Part shown: piece after piece, positions 24,058 through 34,952 of the stretch
How positions within the stretch are numbered: the stretch's first letter is position 1
Layout: each line of letters begins with the position of its first letter
NCBI RefSeq assembly: GCF_025154015.1
Contig: NZ_JAOAMV010000002.1
Span: 186,001 to 250,000, forward strand
From: Tsuneonella litorea
GTDB taxonomy: Bacteria; Pseudomonadota; Alphaproteobacteria; Sphingomonadales; Sphingomonadaceae
Reading direction: 5' to 3'
DNA length: 64,000 nucleotides
Notes under the pieces: model-generated
What the model saw: the letters and a program-made list of their open reading frames with translations, nothing else
What the model was told of the DNA's origin: nothing
Database searches by the model: none
Position numbers and translations under genes: made by a program

Positions 24058-24846
24058 GTGAACGGCCAGATCGACCTCAACCGGCTGGCCCTGCTCGCCT
24101 CGCCGACCGACCGCGCCCAGGGGGCTGCTGACGAGCTGCGCCAGCATTTCGACTTCGTCCCGCTTGACCGTGCCGAAGCGGTCGTAGTGGTTGGGGGCGA
24201 CGGGCATATGCTGCACACGCTGCACCAGATGCTCGACCGGCAGCACATCGTCCCTGCGTATGGCGTCAACCTTGGCACGGTGGGGTTCCTGATGAACCGC
24301 TATCGCGGGCCGGCAAAACTGGCCGAGCGACTCGCCAAGGCCAAGGCGTTCGACATCGCGCCTTTGCGGATGGAGGCGATCCTGCAGGACGGGTCCCGCC
24401 ACGTCGCCTGTGCGATCAACGAGGTGTCCCTGCTTCGTGAAACCCGGCAGACCGCCAAGATCGAGGTTTCGCTCGACAGCAAGACACGGCTGAAGGAACT
24501 GGTCTGCGACGGGGTGCTGGTGGCGACGCCGGCGGGATCGACCGCCTACAATCTTTCCGCGAACGGCCCGATCCTGCCGCTCGATTCGCAGCTTCTCGCG
24601 CTGACCCCGATCAGTCCGTTTCGTCCGCGTCGGTGGTCCGGCGCAGTCCTGCCCGAGCGCAGCCGAATCTCTTTCCGGGTCAACGAGCCCGCCAAGCGCC
24701 CGGTTTCCGCCGTCGCCGACCAGCGCGAGTTCCGCGACGTGGCCGAAGTTCACCTTGAAATCGCGCGTGAAAGCCAGCTGACGCTCCTGTTCGATCCCGG
24801 CCACGCGCTCGACGAGCGCATCGTTGCGGAGCAATTCGCCGTATAG
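24058..24846 (+). CDS. nadK: NAD kinase
   Basis: A 262-residue ATP-NAD kinase that makes NADP. The diacylglycerol-kinase-like GGDG motif is at 46-49, and the NE/D NAD-binding region (ACAINEVSLLR) and GSTAYNLSANGPI are present. The start is GTG at 24058 with GGGAG eight bases upstream; it gives MNGQIDLNRLALLASPTDRA, the usual N-terminus of the short alphaproteobacterial form. A longer in-frame extension to 23902 would overlap the divergent EAL gene and is not supported. Confidence 0.93.
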   Translation: MNGQIDLNRLALLASPTDRAQGAADELRQHFDFVPLDRAEAVVVVGGDGHMLHTLHQMLDRQHIVPAYGVNLGTVGFLMNRYRGPAKLAERLAKAKAFDIAPLRMEAILQDGSRHVACAINEVSLLRETRQTAKIEVSLDSKTRLKELVCDGVLVATPAGSTAYNLSANGPILPLDSQLLALTPISPFRPRRWSGAVLPERSRISFRVNEPAKRPVSAVADQREFRDVAEVHLEIARESQLTLLFDPGHALDERIVAEQFAV

Positions 24847-24848
24847 GG

Positions 24849-24877
24849 TTGCCAAGCGCCGGGAGCGCCCATATAGG
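24849..24877 (+). promoter_or_regulatory. promoter of tRNA-Asn
   Basis: A -35 box TTGCCA (24849-24854), a 17-base spacer and a -10 box TATAGG (24872-24877) are placed to start transcription about 17 bases before the tRNA. The same -35 hexamer and spacer length occur upstream of the tRNA-Arg gene in this window. Confidence 0.6.
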
Positions 24878-24900
24878 CGCGCTCCTGCCGATCTGGCTGC

Positions 24901-24975
24901 TCCCCGATAGCTCAGCGGTAGAGTAGGTGACTGTTAATCACTTGGTCGTTGGTTCGAATCCAACTCGGGGAGCCA
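24901..24975 (+). tRNA. tRNA-Asn (anticodon GTT)
   Basis: A complete cloverleaf. The acceptor stem pairs TCCCCGA with TCGGGGA, the D-loop is AGCTCAGCGGTAGAGTA, the anticodon loop CTGTTAA carries GTT, and the T-loop is GGTTCGAATCC. The discriminator G is followed by an encoded CCA. It lies between nadK and the TauE-type exporter gene. Confidence 0.97.
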
Positions 24976-24983
24976 TTTTTCCG

Positions 24984-25724
24984 CTAATTTGCCAGCAAGA
25001 GCCGCGCGCCGACCCAGATGGTCAGCGCCGCGGTGAGCCAGCGGATCGCCTTTTGCGGAAGGAACTTCAGCGCCAGCAGGCTGCCGGCCTGTCCGCCCAC
25101 CGCCACGGCTACGAGGAGCGGCAGGCCGAATGCCAGCGCGGCGCCTACCATGTCTGGGCCGCTCTTGATCAGCTGACCAGCGATGCCGAACGCCGAGTTG
25201 ACGAGGATGAACAGAGCGGCGGTCGCCGCCACCGCGCGGGCCGAGTCCCAACGGACAATGTGCAGAAGCGGCGCGAGGAAGATGCCGCCGCCAATCCCCA
25301 CAAGCCCCGCCAGGTAGCCGATCGGCGCTGCGGCAAGCGGAATCCAGCGTGCAAGAGGAGAAGGCTCTCCATCCTGAACGGACGTTCGCGGGACGAGCAG
25401 CGTCAACCCGGTCAGGACCAGGCTGGCGCCTAGCAAAGTCAAAAAGACCGCTTCCCGGATCGGCGTCAAACCGCCCAGGAACGCCGCCGGGGCCGCGATC
25501 GCGGTGAGCAGCACCGCGCCGCGCCACGGCGTGATGCCTGCCCGCGCAAACCGCATGGTGCTTCCGGTCACGACGACCAGGTTGCACAGCAGCGAGACGA
25601 TCGGCAGCAACCGGTAATCGACGCCCGAGAGCGCCAGCAGGGCGCTGTAGGTCGAACCGCCGCCGAACCCCACGGACGCGTAGAGCAGCGCAGTCAGCGC
25701 GAAGGCGGCGGCAAGGACAGGCAT
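24984..25724 (-). CDS. TauE/SafE (DUF81) family membrane exporter
   Basis: A 246-residue integral membrane protein with about seven or eight helices and the two-fold DUF81 repeat: SVGFGGGSTYSALLALSGV near the N-terminus and GLVGIGGGIFLAPLLH near residue 140. Family members are proposed to export sulfite, sulfoacetate or related organosulfur anions; the substrate here is unknown. It stands alone between tRNA-Asn and secA, with 111 bases to secA in which I see no feature. Confidence 0.88.
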   Translation of the reverse strand: MPVLAAAFALTALLYASVGFGGGSTYSALLALSGVDYRLLPIVSLLCNLVVVTGSTMRFARAGITPWRGAVLLTAIAAPAAFLGGLTPIREAVFLTLLGASLVLTGLTLLVPRTSVQDGEPSPLARWIPLAAAPIGYLAGLVGIGGGIFLAPLLHIVRWDSARAVAATAALFILVNSAFGIAGQLIKSGPDMVGAALAFGLPLLVAVAVGGQAGSLLALKFLPQKAIRWLTAALTIWVGARLLLAN

Positions 25725-25835
25725 CCTCGTTCCGCTCCTATCCGGCTGCGCGGGCTGCGACTAGCCGGATCGAACCTCGCGCTCGGCGGATGCGCCGCGG
25801 CCGATCATCGACCGCCGCGCGCGCCCGGGCGATCG

Positions 25836-28613
<2,778 letters not shown>

Positions 28614-28649
28614 GGGTGCCCCTGGGGCTGGAAACTGATGAGGAAACGC

Positions 28650-28676
28650 CCGCCGGGGCCGAAAGAGCCCGGGCGG
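28650..28676 (-). terminator. terminator-like hairpin upstream of secA
   Basis: Arms at 28650-28659 and 28667-28676 pair over ten bases with one mismatch and a 7-base loop. On the minus strand the hairpin is followed by GCGTTTCC, a weak T-tract. It sits between the small secreted-protein gene and secA, so it may end the former's transcript or act as a leader structure of secA. Confidence 0.4.
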
Positions 28677-28704
28677 CAGCGAAAGCGCAGGACGTACGAG
28701 CGCG

Positions 28705-28977
28705 CTACTCGAGCGCGCGGTCGGGACCGAACTGGATCGTCGGGATGATGATGACCACCGGCTTGCGCGGCCGGCAAGGTGCGGGCCCGGCACCCTTGCT
28801 GCGCAGGTTGGCGCGCTGCTGGATCGCCTCGCAGGCGGTCGCGGGTGCTTGCTGCTGCGACTGGGTCGCCTCGACGACAGACTGGGTCATCACCGCCATG
28901 ATGCGTGCCTCTGCCGGGGAACCGGCAGCCGTCAGGCCGGTGATCAGCGCAAAACAGGCAAGAATGCGGCGTAGCAT
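28705..28977 (-). CDS. small hypothetical secreted protein
   Basis: Ninety residues from the ATG at 28977. A signal peptide ([15 protein letters not shown], then AGSPAEA as the cleavage site) is followed by a glutamine-rich patch (TQSQQQAP), two cysteines that could pair, and a hydrophobic strand [11 protein letters not shown] before an acidic end. I recognise no family. It lies 91 bases upstream of secA and diverges from argJ across 91 bases. Confidence 0.6.
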   Translation of the reverse strand: MLRRILACFALITGLTAAGSPAEARIMAVMTQSVVEATQSQQQAPATACEAIQQRANLRSKGAGPAPCRPRKPVVIIIPTIQFGPDRALE

Positions 28978-29068
28978 CGTGCCGGTCAGATAGGGTCTGG
29001 CCCGCGACTCGTCCACCCCCGATGAAAACGCGTTTACCTGTTCGCCACACCTTTCTAGGTGCCGCCTG

Positions 29069-30295
29069 ATGGATACAGAACGCTCGCCGCTTGCCTGCCC
29101 CTTCCCCGACGCGCCGAAGATCGCGGGCGTACTGCCGCGCGTGGCGCGCGCGGGATACAAGGACTGGGGCCGCTGCGACCTCACTTATGTCGAACTGGCG
29201 GAAGGCACCTCGGTCGCCGGCGTGTTCACGAACAACGTGTGCTGTTCGAGCGAGGTCGAACTCGGCCGCGAGCAGGTCCTGCTCGGCCGGACGCGGGCGC
29301 TGGTGGTCAATGCGGGCAATTCGAACGCATTCACCGGTTACCGCGGGCGCGAAGCGGTCGAGGCCATCATGGGCCAGGTCGCGACGCACCTCGGGTGCGA
29401 GCCGAGCGACGTGTTCGTCTCCTCGACTGGCGTGATCGGCGTCCCGCTTCCCAAGGACAAGGCACAGGCTGGGCTCGAGGCTGCCTTCGCAGCGGCCGAG
29501 TGCACCTGGGAAGACGCTGCCCGGACTATCGGCACGACCGATACATTCGCCAAAGGCGCGGTCGCCACAGCGATGGTCGGCGGGACGAAAGTGACGCTGG
29601 TGGGCATCGTCAAGGGCAGCGGCATGATCGCGCCCGACATGGCCACCATGCTCGGGTACGTCTTCACCGACGCCGCCGTCGAGCCGGCGTACCTCCAAGC
29701 GTGCCTTTCGGCAGCAAGCGAGGCGACCTTCAACTGCATAACGGTGGATGGCGACACATCGACCAGCGACACGGTCCTGGCTTTCGCGACCGGCAAGGCG
29801 GACAACACCCCCCTTGCCTCGTCCGGCGACCCGGGCGCCGATGCCTTCGCCGCCGCGCTCCATGACGTTTGCCGCCAATTGTCCCACCTGGTCGTGCGCG
29901 ACGGAGAAGGCGCGCAGAAGTTCATCGAAATCGCTGTCTCAGGCGCGGTCGACGATGCCAGCGCGCGAGGGATCGGCCTTGCGGTGGCGAACTCCCCGCT
30001 GGTCAAGACCGCCATCGCGGGCGAGGACGCCAACTGGGGGCGCGTGGTCATGGCCGTGGGCAAGGCCGGCGAACCGGCCGACCGCGACCGACTGTCGATC
30101 GGGTTCGGGGGCATCTGGGCCGCGCGCAATGGCCTACCGCTTGCAGACTACGACGAGGGACCTGTGACCGCGCACCTCAAGGGCCGGGAAGTCACGGTCG
30201 AGATCGACCTCGGCCTGGGAGACGGCCGCGCCACCGTCTGGACCTGCGACCTGACGCACGGGTACATCTCGATCAACGCCGACTACCGGTCGTGA
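29069..30295 (+). CDS. argJ: bifunctional glutamate N-acetyltransferase / amino-acid acetyltransferase
   Basis: A 408-residue ornithine acetyltransferase that recycles the acetyl group from N-acetylornithine to glutamate in arginine synthesis. It is a self-processing enzyme: the cleavage motif MATML places the nucleophile at T193. The C-terminal CDLTHGYISINADYRS is the family hallmark. Most bacterial ArgJ proteins with this pattern also accept acetyl-CoA, but mono- versus bifunctionality cannot be seen here. It is followed after 10 bases by the inositol-monophosphatase-family gene. Confidence 0.96.
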   Translation: MDTERSPLACPFPDAPKIAGVLPRVARAGYKDWGRCDLTYVELAEGTSVAGVFTNNVCCSSEVELGREQVLLGRTRALVVNAGNSNAFTGYRGREAVEAIMGQVATHLGCEPSDVFVSSTGVIGVPLPKDKAQAGLEAAFAAAECTWEDAARTIGTTDTFAKGAVATAMVGGTKVTLVGIVKGSGMIAPDMATMLGYVFTDAAVEPAYLQACLSAASEATFNCITVDGDTSTSDTVLAFATGKADNTPLASSGDPGADAFAAALHDVCRQLSHLVVRDGEGAQKFIEIAVSGAVDDASARGIGLAVANSPLVKTAIAGEDANWGRVVMAVGKAGEPADRDRLSIGFGGIWAARNGLPLADYDEGPVTAHLKGREVTVEIDLGLGDGRATVWTCDLTHGYISINADYRS

Positions 30296-30305
30296 GGCGA
30301 AGCCG

Positions 30306-31133
30306 GTGAGTTCTGCGCTCGACGACGAGATCCTCGCGCTCCTGCGCTTTGCGGCGCAAAAGGCGGTCATGCCCCGCTGGCGCAACCTTGCCGAAGCCGA
30401 CGTCGAGGAAAAGGCCAAGGATGACCTCGTCACGATCGCCGACCGCGAGGTCGAGGCCTTCCTGACCGAGGCGCTCGCACGGCTCGCCCCAGAGGTTCCC
30501 GTCGTCGGCGAAGAAGCGAGCGCGGCCGATCCCGCCGTGCTCGATCGGCTTTCCGGCCCCTGCTGGATCATCGACCCGATCGACGGGACGTCCAACTTCG
30601 CCAGCGGCCAGGGCCACTTCGCGATCATGGTCGCGCTGGCAGACGGGGGAGAAACGCTTGCCGGATGGATCTACGACCCCCGGCGCGACCGCTTGTGCCG
30701 CGCGCGAAAGGGCGAAGGCGCGTTCGTCAACGACGAGCGGGTCCTTGCGGCGCCGGGAGGATCGGACCCCCCCGCTCTTGCCGCGATGACCCGCTTCATG
30801 GCGCCGGAGCAGCGCGCGGTATTCGAGCGCGAGATCGTGCCGCACTATACCATCGCAAAGGCACCCGGATGCGCGGCCGAGCAGTACCCGCTCGTCGCCA
30901 TCGGCGGGCACGACATCGCGATCTACGAACGCACGCTGCCGTGGGATCACGCCGCGGGCTGCCTGTTCCTCAACGAGGCGGGAGGCGTGTGCGCGCGGCA
31001 GGACGGTTCCCCCTACCGCGTCGATTCACATCGCAAGGGCATGATCGCCGCCGCGACTCCCGCGCTGTGGGACCGGTTCGTCGCCCGGCTGGAAGGCTCC
31101 GGGTATGCGCCGGGCGGCCCGAACCCGGACTAG
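30306..31133 (+). CDS. inositol-monophosphatase-family phosphatase (histidinol-phosphatase-like)
   Basis: A 275-residue magnesium-dependent phosphatase with the metal-site motifs GEEAS (about 63-67), DPIDGTSNF (about 95-103) and WDHAAGCLFLNEAGG near 219-233. The family includes inositol monophosphatase, bisphosphate nucleotidase and the alphaproteobacterial HisN. HisN is attractive because argJ is next door and both would serve amino-acid synthesis, but the sequence does not decide it. The start is GTG at 30306. It converges with trxA with a 4-base overlap. Confidence 0.88.
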   Translation: MSSALDDEILALLRFAAQKAVMPRWRNLAEADVEEKAKDDLVTIADREVEAFLTEALARLAPEVPVVGEEASAADPAVLDRLSGPCWIIDPIDGTSNFASGQGHFAIMVALADGGETLAGWIYDPRRDRLCRARKGEGAFVNDERVLAAPGGSDPPALAAMTRFMAPEQRAVFEREIVPHYTIAKAPGCAAEQYPLVAIGGHDIAIYERTLPWDHAAGCLFLNEAGGVCARQDGSPYRVDSHRKGMIAAATPALWDRFVARLEGSGYAPGGPNPD

Positions 31134-31450
31134 AGCTCGGCCTCGAGCCATCCCTTGAGCTGGCTCTTGGGCGCGGCGCCCAGTTTCTGCGCCACCGGCT
31201 TGCCGTCCTTGAACAGGACCATCAGCGGGATCGACTGCACGCCGATCGAACCGGGTACGCCGGTGTTCTCCATGATGTCCATCTTGGCGATGGTCACCTT
31301 GTCGGACAGCTCGTCCGAGATTTCCTCGAGCGCGGGCGCGATCATCTTGCACGGTCCGCACCAGTCGGCCCAGAAATCGACCAGCACGGGCTTGTCGGCC
31401 TCGAGCACGTCGGTCTGGAAGCTGGCGTCGGTCACGGCGATGGTCGGCAT
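31130..31450 (-). CDS. trxA: thioredoxin
   Basis: A 106-residue thioredoxin with the active site WCGPC (C31, C34), the FWADW lead-in and a cis-proline in QSIPLM. It reduces cytosolic disulfides using thioredoxin reductase. I chose the ATG at 31450, with AGGAG just upstream, over an in-frame extension that would overlap the addA end. It is the last gene of the ahcY-to-trxA block; trxA downstream of addA is a common alphaproteobacterial order. Confidence 0.96.
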   Translation of the reverse strand: MPTIAVTDASFQTDVLEADKPVLVDFWADWCGPCKMIAPALEEISDELSDKVTIAKMDIMENTGVPGSIGVQSIPLMVLFKDGKPVAQKLGAAPKSQLKGWLEAEL

Positions 31451-31493
31451 GGCAATCTCCTTTTGTCGGCCCCAATCTAGGCGCTCGCGTCGC

Positions 31494-34400
31494 TCACTCA
31501 ACGCCCGGCGCGGAAAAGCTTTCCGATTTTGCCGACAAGAGCGCCTTGCCGGTCAACAGCAGGTCGGGTGGAATCGCGATCAGCAGCGGGGTCTGGGTGT
31601 ACAGGATGGCGGCGCGCACCTCGCGGCCGGGATAGATCGCCGCAAGTGCCGCGGCATAAGCGGACATCTGTTGCAGCGTGCTGTCGGGAACGTCCGAAAT
31701 GGCGGCGGGCGGGCGGCGTGTGCTCTTGAAATCGATCACGGTCACCCGCCGCGGTTCGACCAGCAGCCGATCTGCCGTTCCCGCTATCACCTGCCCTTCG
31801 ACGGTCGCTGCCAGCGGCACTTCGGCAAGCGAGGTCGGCGAGAAGACCTCGGCGAAATCGGGTTCGGCCAGCACCGCGAGCGCGCTCGCCAGCAGATCAC
31901 CCCGCTCGGCCTCTTCAAGGTCGGGAGCCTGCCGGGCCAGCCATGCGCGCGCCGCCGGTTCGCGCTCCGCCGGAGGAACATCGGGCAGTCGTTCGAGCAG
32001 CCGGTGGATCAGGACGCCGCGCCGCGCCGCGACGCGCGCTGCATCGGGCGGCAGCGGCGGGTCGCTGCCCTGCACCGATCCCGCCGCCGATGGTGCCAGG
32101 GGACGCGGTGGGCGCGGCTCGGGTCCGACGGCGGTCGTTGCCCAGGCCGGAAGCTCGGGCGTGGGGTCGCCATATCGGATGGCAGTCCGCGTTACCTGGG
32201 CAGCAGGCGCCCCCCATTCGCGCCGCATCCCCCAGATCGGGTCGTCGATCTCCTCGCCGGTCATGACCGCGGACAGCCGCGCATACCACGAATCCTGTGC
32301 GGGCTCGGTCTCCTTCTTGCCCAGCGCGCCGCCGACGAAGAGGGCCTCCTCGGCGCGGGTCATCGCCACGTAGAGCAATCGCCAGTGTTCCTCGCGCTCG
32401 GCGGCCTTGGCAGCCTTTTCGGCGGCGAGCACGGGCGCCGCCTTCTCGTCCTTGCGCAGCGCGGGGAGCGGAACGCTGCGCGTGCCGCCTCCCATCGCCA
32501 TTTCGTCGAGAGAGAGCCCGCGCGTACGCGCGGTGTCGGGATCGCCGGTGGCGTCGGCAAGAATCACGATGGGCGCCTGCAAACCCTTTGAGCCGTGCAC
32601 GGTCATCACCCGCACCAGGTCGCCGCCACCTTCGCTCTCGCGCTTCAGTTCGCCCTCGCCGGCATCGAACCATGCGATGAACCCGGCAAGGCTGGCGGTA
32701 GAAGTCGCGGCGTAGGCGGAGGCCGCATTGAGCAGTTCATCGACCGGATCGTTCACCTCGGGCCCGAGCCGCGCGACGAGCGCCTTGCGACCCTGCCAGG
32801 GGCCCACCAGCATCCACCGCAACATCGCCTGTGGCGGCTCGTAGTCGGCGATCCGCAACAGGTCGCGCAGCCGGTCCGCCGTCGCGCGCTGCAGCGGGGA
32901 CTCGCCGTCCCGGATATGGTCCCACAACCGCCTGTCGCCGCGATACCCGTGTTCGAGCAGGTCCTCCTGGCTCCACCCCAAAAGCGGGCTGACAAGCAGG
33001 TTGGCGAGGCTGAGGTCATCGAGCGGCTGCGCGGCGAACCGCAGCGCGGCCATCAGGTCCTTGACCCCCAGCGGCGCCCCCAGGCGGAGGCGGTCAACGC
33101 CCGCGACCGGCACCCCCGCGGCATGGAGCCGGGCAACGATAAGGCCCGCCAGTTCGCGCCGCTTGCGCACCAGGATCATGATGTCGCCCGGCCCGGCGTT
33201 GCGCCCGTCGTCCTTCGACAGCGGGAAGCCGCGCCGCAGCCATTCGGCGACTTGTGCCGCGATGCGGTTGGCCATCGCGCGTTCGGGTTCCGACAGCCAG
33301 TCCTCGGGACCGTCTTCGTCGCCGCCGGGCCGCGCGCTGACGGGGCGCCAGAGCGTGACGAGACCGGGCCGGTCGGCGTAGCCGACGTGCCGCTCGATCG
33401 TCTCGTCAGGCGCGATCCCGAAGGCCTCCTTCCCGATCGCAGCGATCGCGCCGTCGACGAAGTCGAGCACCGGCTGCGCGGTGCGGTAGGACCGGCCGAG
33501 GCCCAGCGTCATCAGCGGTTCAACGTCCGGATCGTTTGCCGCAAGCGAATCGATCAGCGCGCGGTAATACTCGCGCGCGAGCGTGAAATTCTCCGGACTC
33601 GTGCCCTGGAAGCCGAAGATCGCCTGCTTGTAATCGCCGACCACGAACAGTGTCCGCTGGATGCCCGCGCGCTGGCCCTCTCCGGAAAAGAAATCGTCGG
33701 TGATCGCGCGCACGATGTCCCACTGCGCGCGATTGGTGTCCTGCGCCTCGTCGACGAGCACATGGTCGAAACGGCGATCGAGCTTGTAGCGGATCCAGTC
33801 CGACAGGGCGGAATCGGACAGCAGTGCGGCAGCCCGGCGGATCTGGTCGTCGAAGTCGATCAGGCCCTCGCGGTTCTTTGCCTCGTCCCATGCGAGCGCG
33901 AACCGGCGACCGATCTCGAGCGCGGGCGCGACGAGATCGGCAAGCGCCAGCAGCGCCCTGCGCTCGCGCAGCGCGGCAAACGAGGCAGCCACCGCCTCGA
34001 GGTGGACGGCATAATCGGGATCGTGCTTTTCAAGGTTTTTAAGCCACTTGGGATCGCCCTTCTGGGTGAACAAGGCCGCCTCGAGCGGATCTGCCGCCGA
34101 CACCCGGCCCATGCCGCTCGCGCCGATGAAGTCGGCGATCGCGTCGAGCGACTTGCCCGCGCTCGCAGTGCCCCACGCTGCGTTCGCGGCGCGCACCCGT
34201 TCGAGCGCGTCGCAATCGAACACCCCGTCGCTGCACAGTTCGGCAAGGCTCTCCTCGCCCGCATCGCCGGGCAGGCCCAACAGCCGTAGCAGCCGCTCGC
34301 GCATGGGGGGTTGCCAACCGCCCCTGCCGAACCAGAGTTCGCGGGCATCGGCGCAGCGCATCAGCCATTCGGGGACTTTCGAAGGTCCCATGCGCTCGCT

Positions 34401-34952
34401 GAGCATCGCCAGCGGGCCGAGCACTGCCGCGTCGCCGGCTTCCTCGGCCTCGACGACCATTGCGGCCAGGATCTTGTGCGCGAGGACGTCGCGGTCGCGG
34501 TCCTCCATCGGGCGCGTACCCGGGACGAGACCAGCCTCGTCGGGAAATGCGGCGAGCAGCCACTGCGAAAAGGCATGGATTGTGTCGATCCGCAGCCCGC
34601 CGCCCGGGCAATCGAGCACGCTGGCGAACAAGGTGCGGGCGTGCGCGATGGTGTCCGGATCGTGCGGGGCGCCGATGGCGATCAGGTCCTTTGCGAGCCG
34701 CGTGTCGGGCATCCGCACCCAGCGCGCGAGAACGGCATTTACCCGTTCCGCCATTTCGGCCGCGCCGGCCTTGGTGAAGGTGAGGCACAGAATCGACCCC
34801 GGCGTGACACCCGGCCGCAGCAGCAGGCGCAGCACGCGGGCCGAGAGCACCTGCGTCTTGCCGGTTCCCGCCGAGGCGGACAGCCAGACGCTGCGGCCGG
34901 GCGCGACCGCGCGTCCCTGGTTGTCGGAGAGCGGATGAACCTTCCCGCTCAC
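31494..34952 (-). CDS. addA: AddA helicase-nuclease subunit of the double-strand-break repair complex
   Basis: An 1152-residue UvrD-like helicase with a C-terminal RecB-type nuclease. Walker A is SASAGTGKTQV (about 26-36), Walker B is VLVDEAQDTNRAQWD, helicase motif V is MTVHGSKGLQAPIV, motif VI is LLYVAMTRAEEALFVGG, and the nuclease core includes IAGTADRLLVE followed by VIDFKSTR. With AddB it resects double-strand ends for RecA loading. It starts at GTG, overlapping the addB stop by four bases. Confidence 0.96.
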   Translation of the reverse strand: MSGKVHPLSDNQGRAVAPGRSVWLSASAGTGKTQVLSARVLRLLLRPGVTPGSILCLTFTKAGAAEMAERVNAVLARWVRMPDTRLAKDLIAIGAPHDPDTIAHARTLFASVLDCPGGGLRIDTIHAFSQWLLAAFPDEAGLVPGTRPMEDRDRDVLAHKILAAMVVEAEEAGDAAVLGPLAMLSERMGPSKVPEWLMRCADARELWFGRGGWQPPMRERLLRLLGLPGDAGEESLAELCSDGVFDCDALERVRAANAAWGTASAGKSLDAIADFIGASGMGRVSAADPLEAALFTQKGDPKWLKNLEKHDPDYAVHLEAVAASFAALRERRALLALADLVAPALEIGRRFALAWDEAKNREGLIDFDDQIRRAAALLSDSALSDWIRYKLDRRFDHVLVDEAQDTNRAQWDIVRAITDDFFSGEGQRAGIQRTLFVVGDYKQAIFGFQGTSPENFTLAREYYRALIDSLAANDPDVEPLMTLGLGRSYRTAQPVLDFVDGAIAAIGKEAFGIAPDETIERHVGYADRPGLVTLWRPVSARPGGDEDGPEDWLSEPERAMANRIAAQVAEWLRRGFPLSKDDGRNAGPGDIMILVRKRRELAGLIVARLHAAGVPVAGVDRLRLGAPLGVKDLMAALRFAAQPLDDLSLANLLVSPLLGWSQEDLLEHGYRGDRRLWDHIRDGESPLQRATADRLRDLLRIADYEPPQAMLRWMLVGPWQGRKALVARLGPEVNDPVDELLNAASAYAATSTASLAGFIAWFDAGEGELKRESEGGGDLVRVMTVHGSKGLQAPIVILADATGDPDTARTRGLSLDEMAMGGGTRSVPLPALRKDEKAAPVLAAEKAAKAAEREEHWRLLYVAMTRAEEALFVGGALGKKETEPAQDSWYARLSAVMTGEEIDDPIWGMRREWGAPAAQVTRTAIRYGDPTPELPAWATTAVGPEPRPPRPLAPSAAGSVQGSDPPLPPDAARVAARRGVLIHRLLERLPDVPPAEREPAARAWLARQAPDLEEAERGDLLASALAVLAEPDFAEVFSPTSLAEVPLAATVEGQVIAGTADRLLVEPRRVTVIDFKSTRRPPAAISDVPDSTLQQMSAYAAALAAIYPGREVRAAILYTQTPLLIAIPPDLLLTGKALLSAKSESFSAPGVE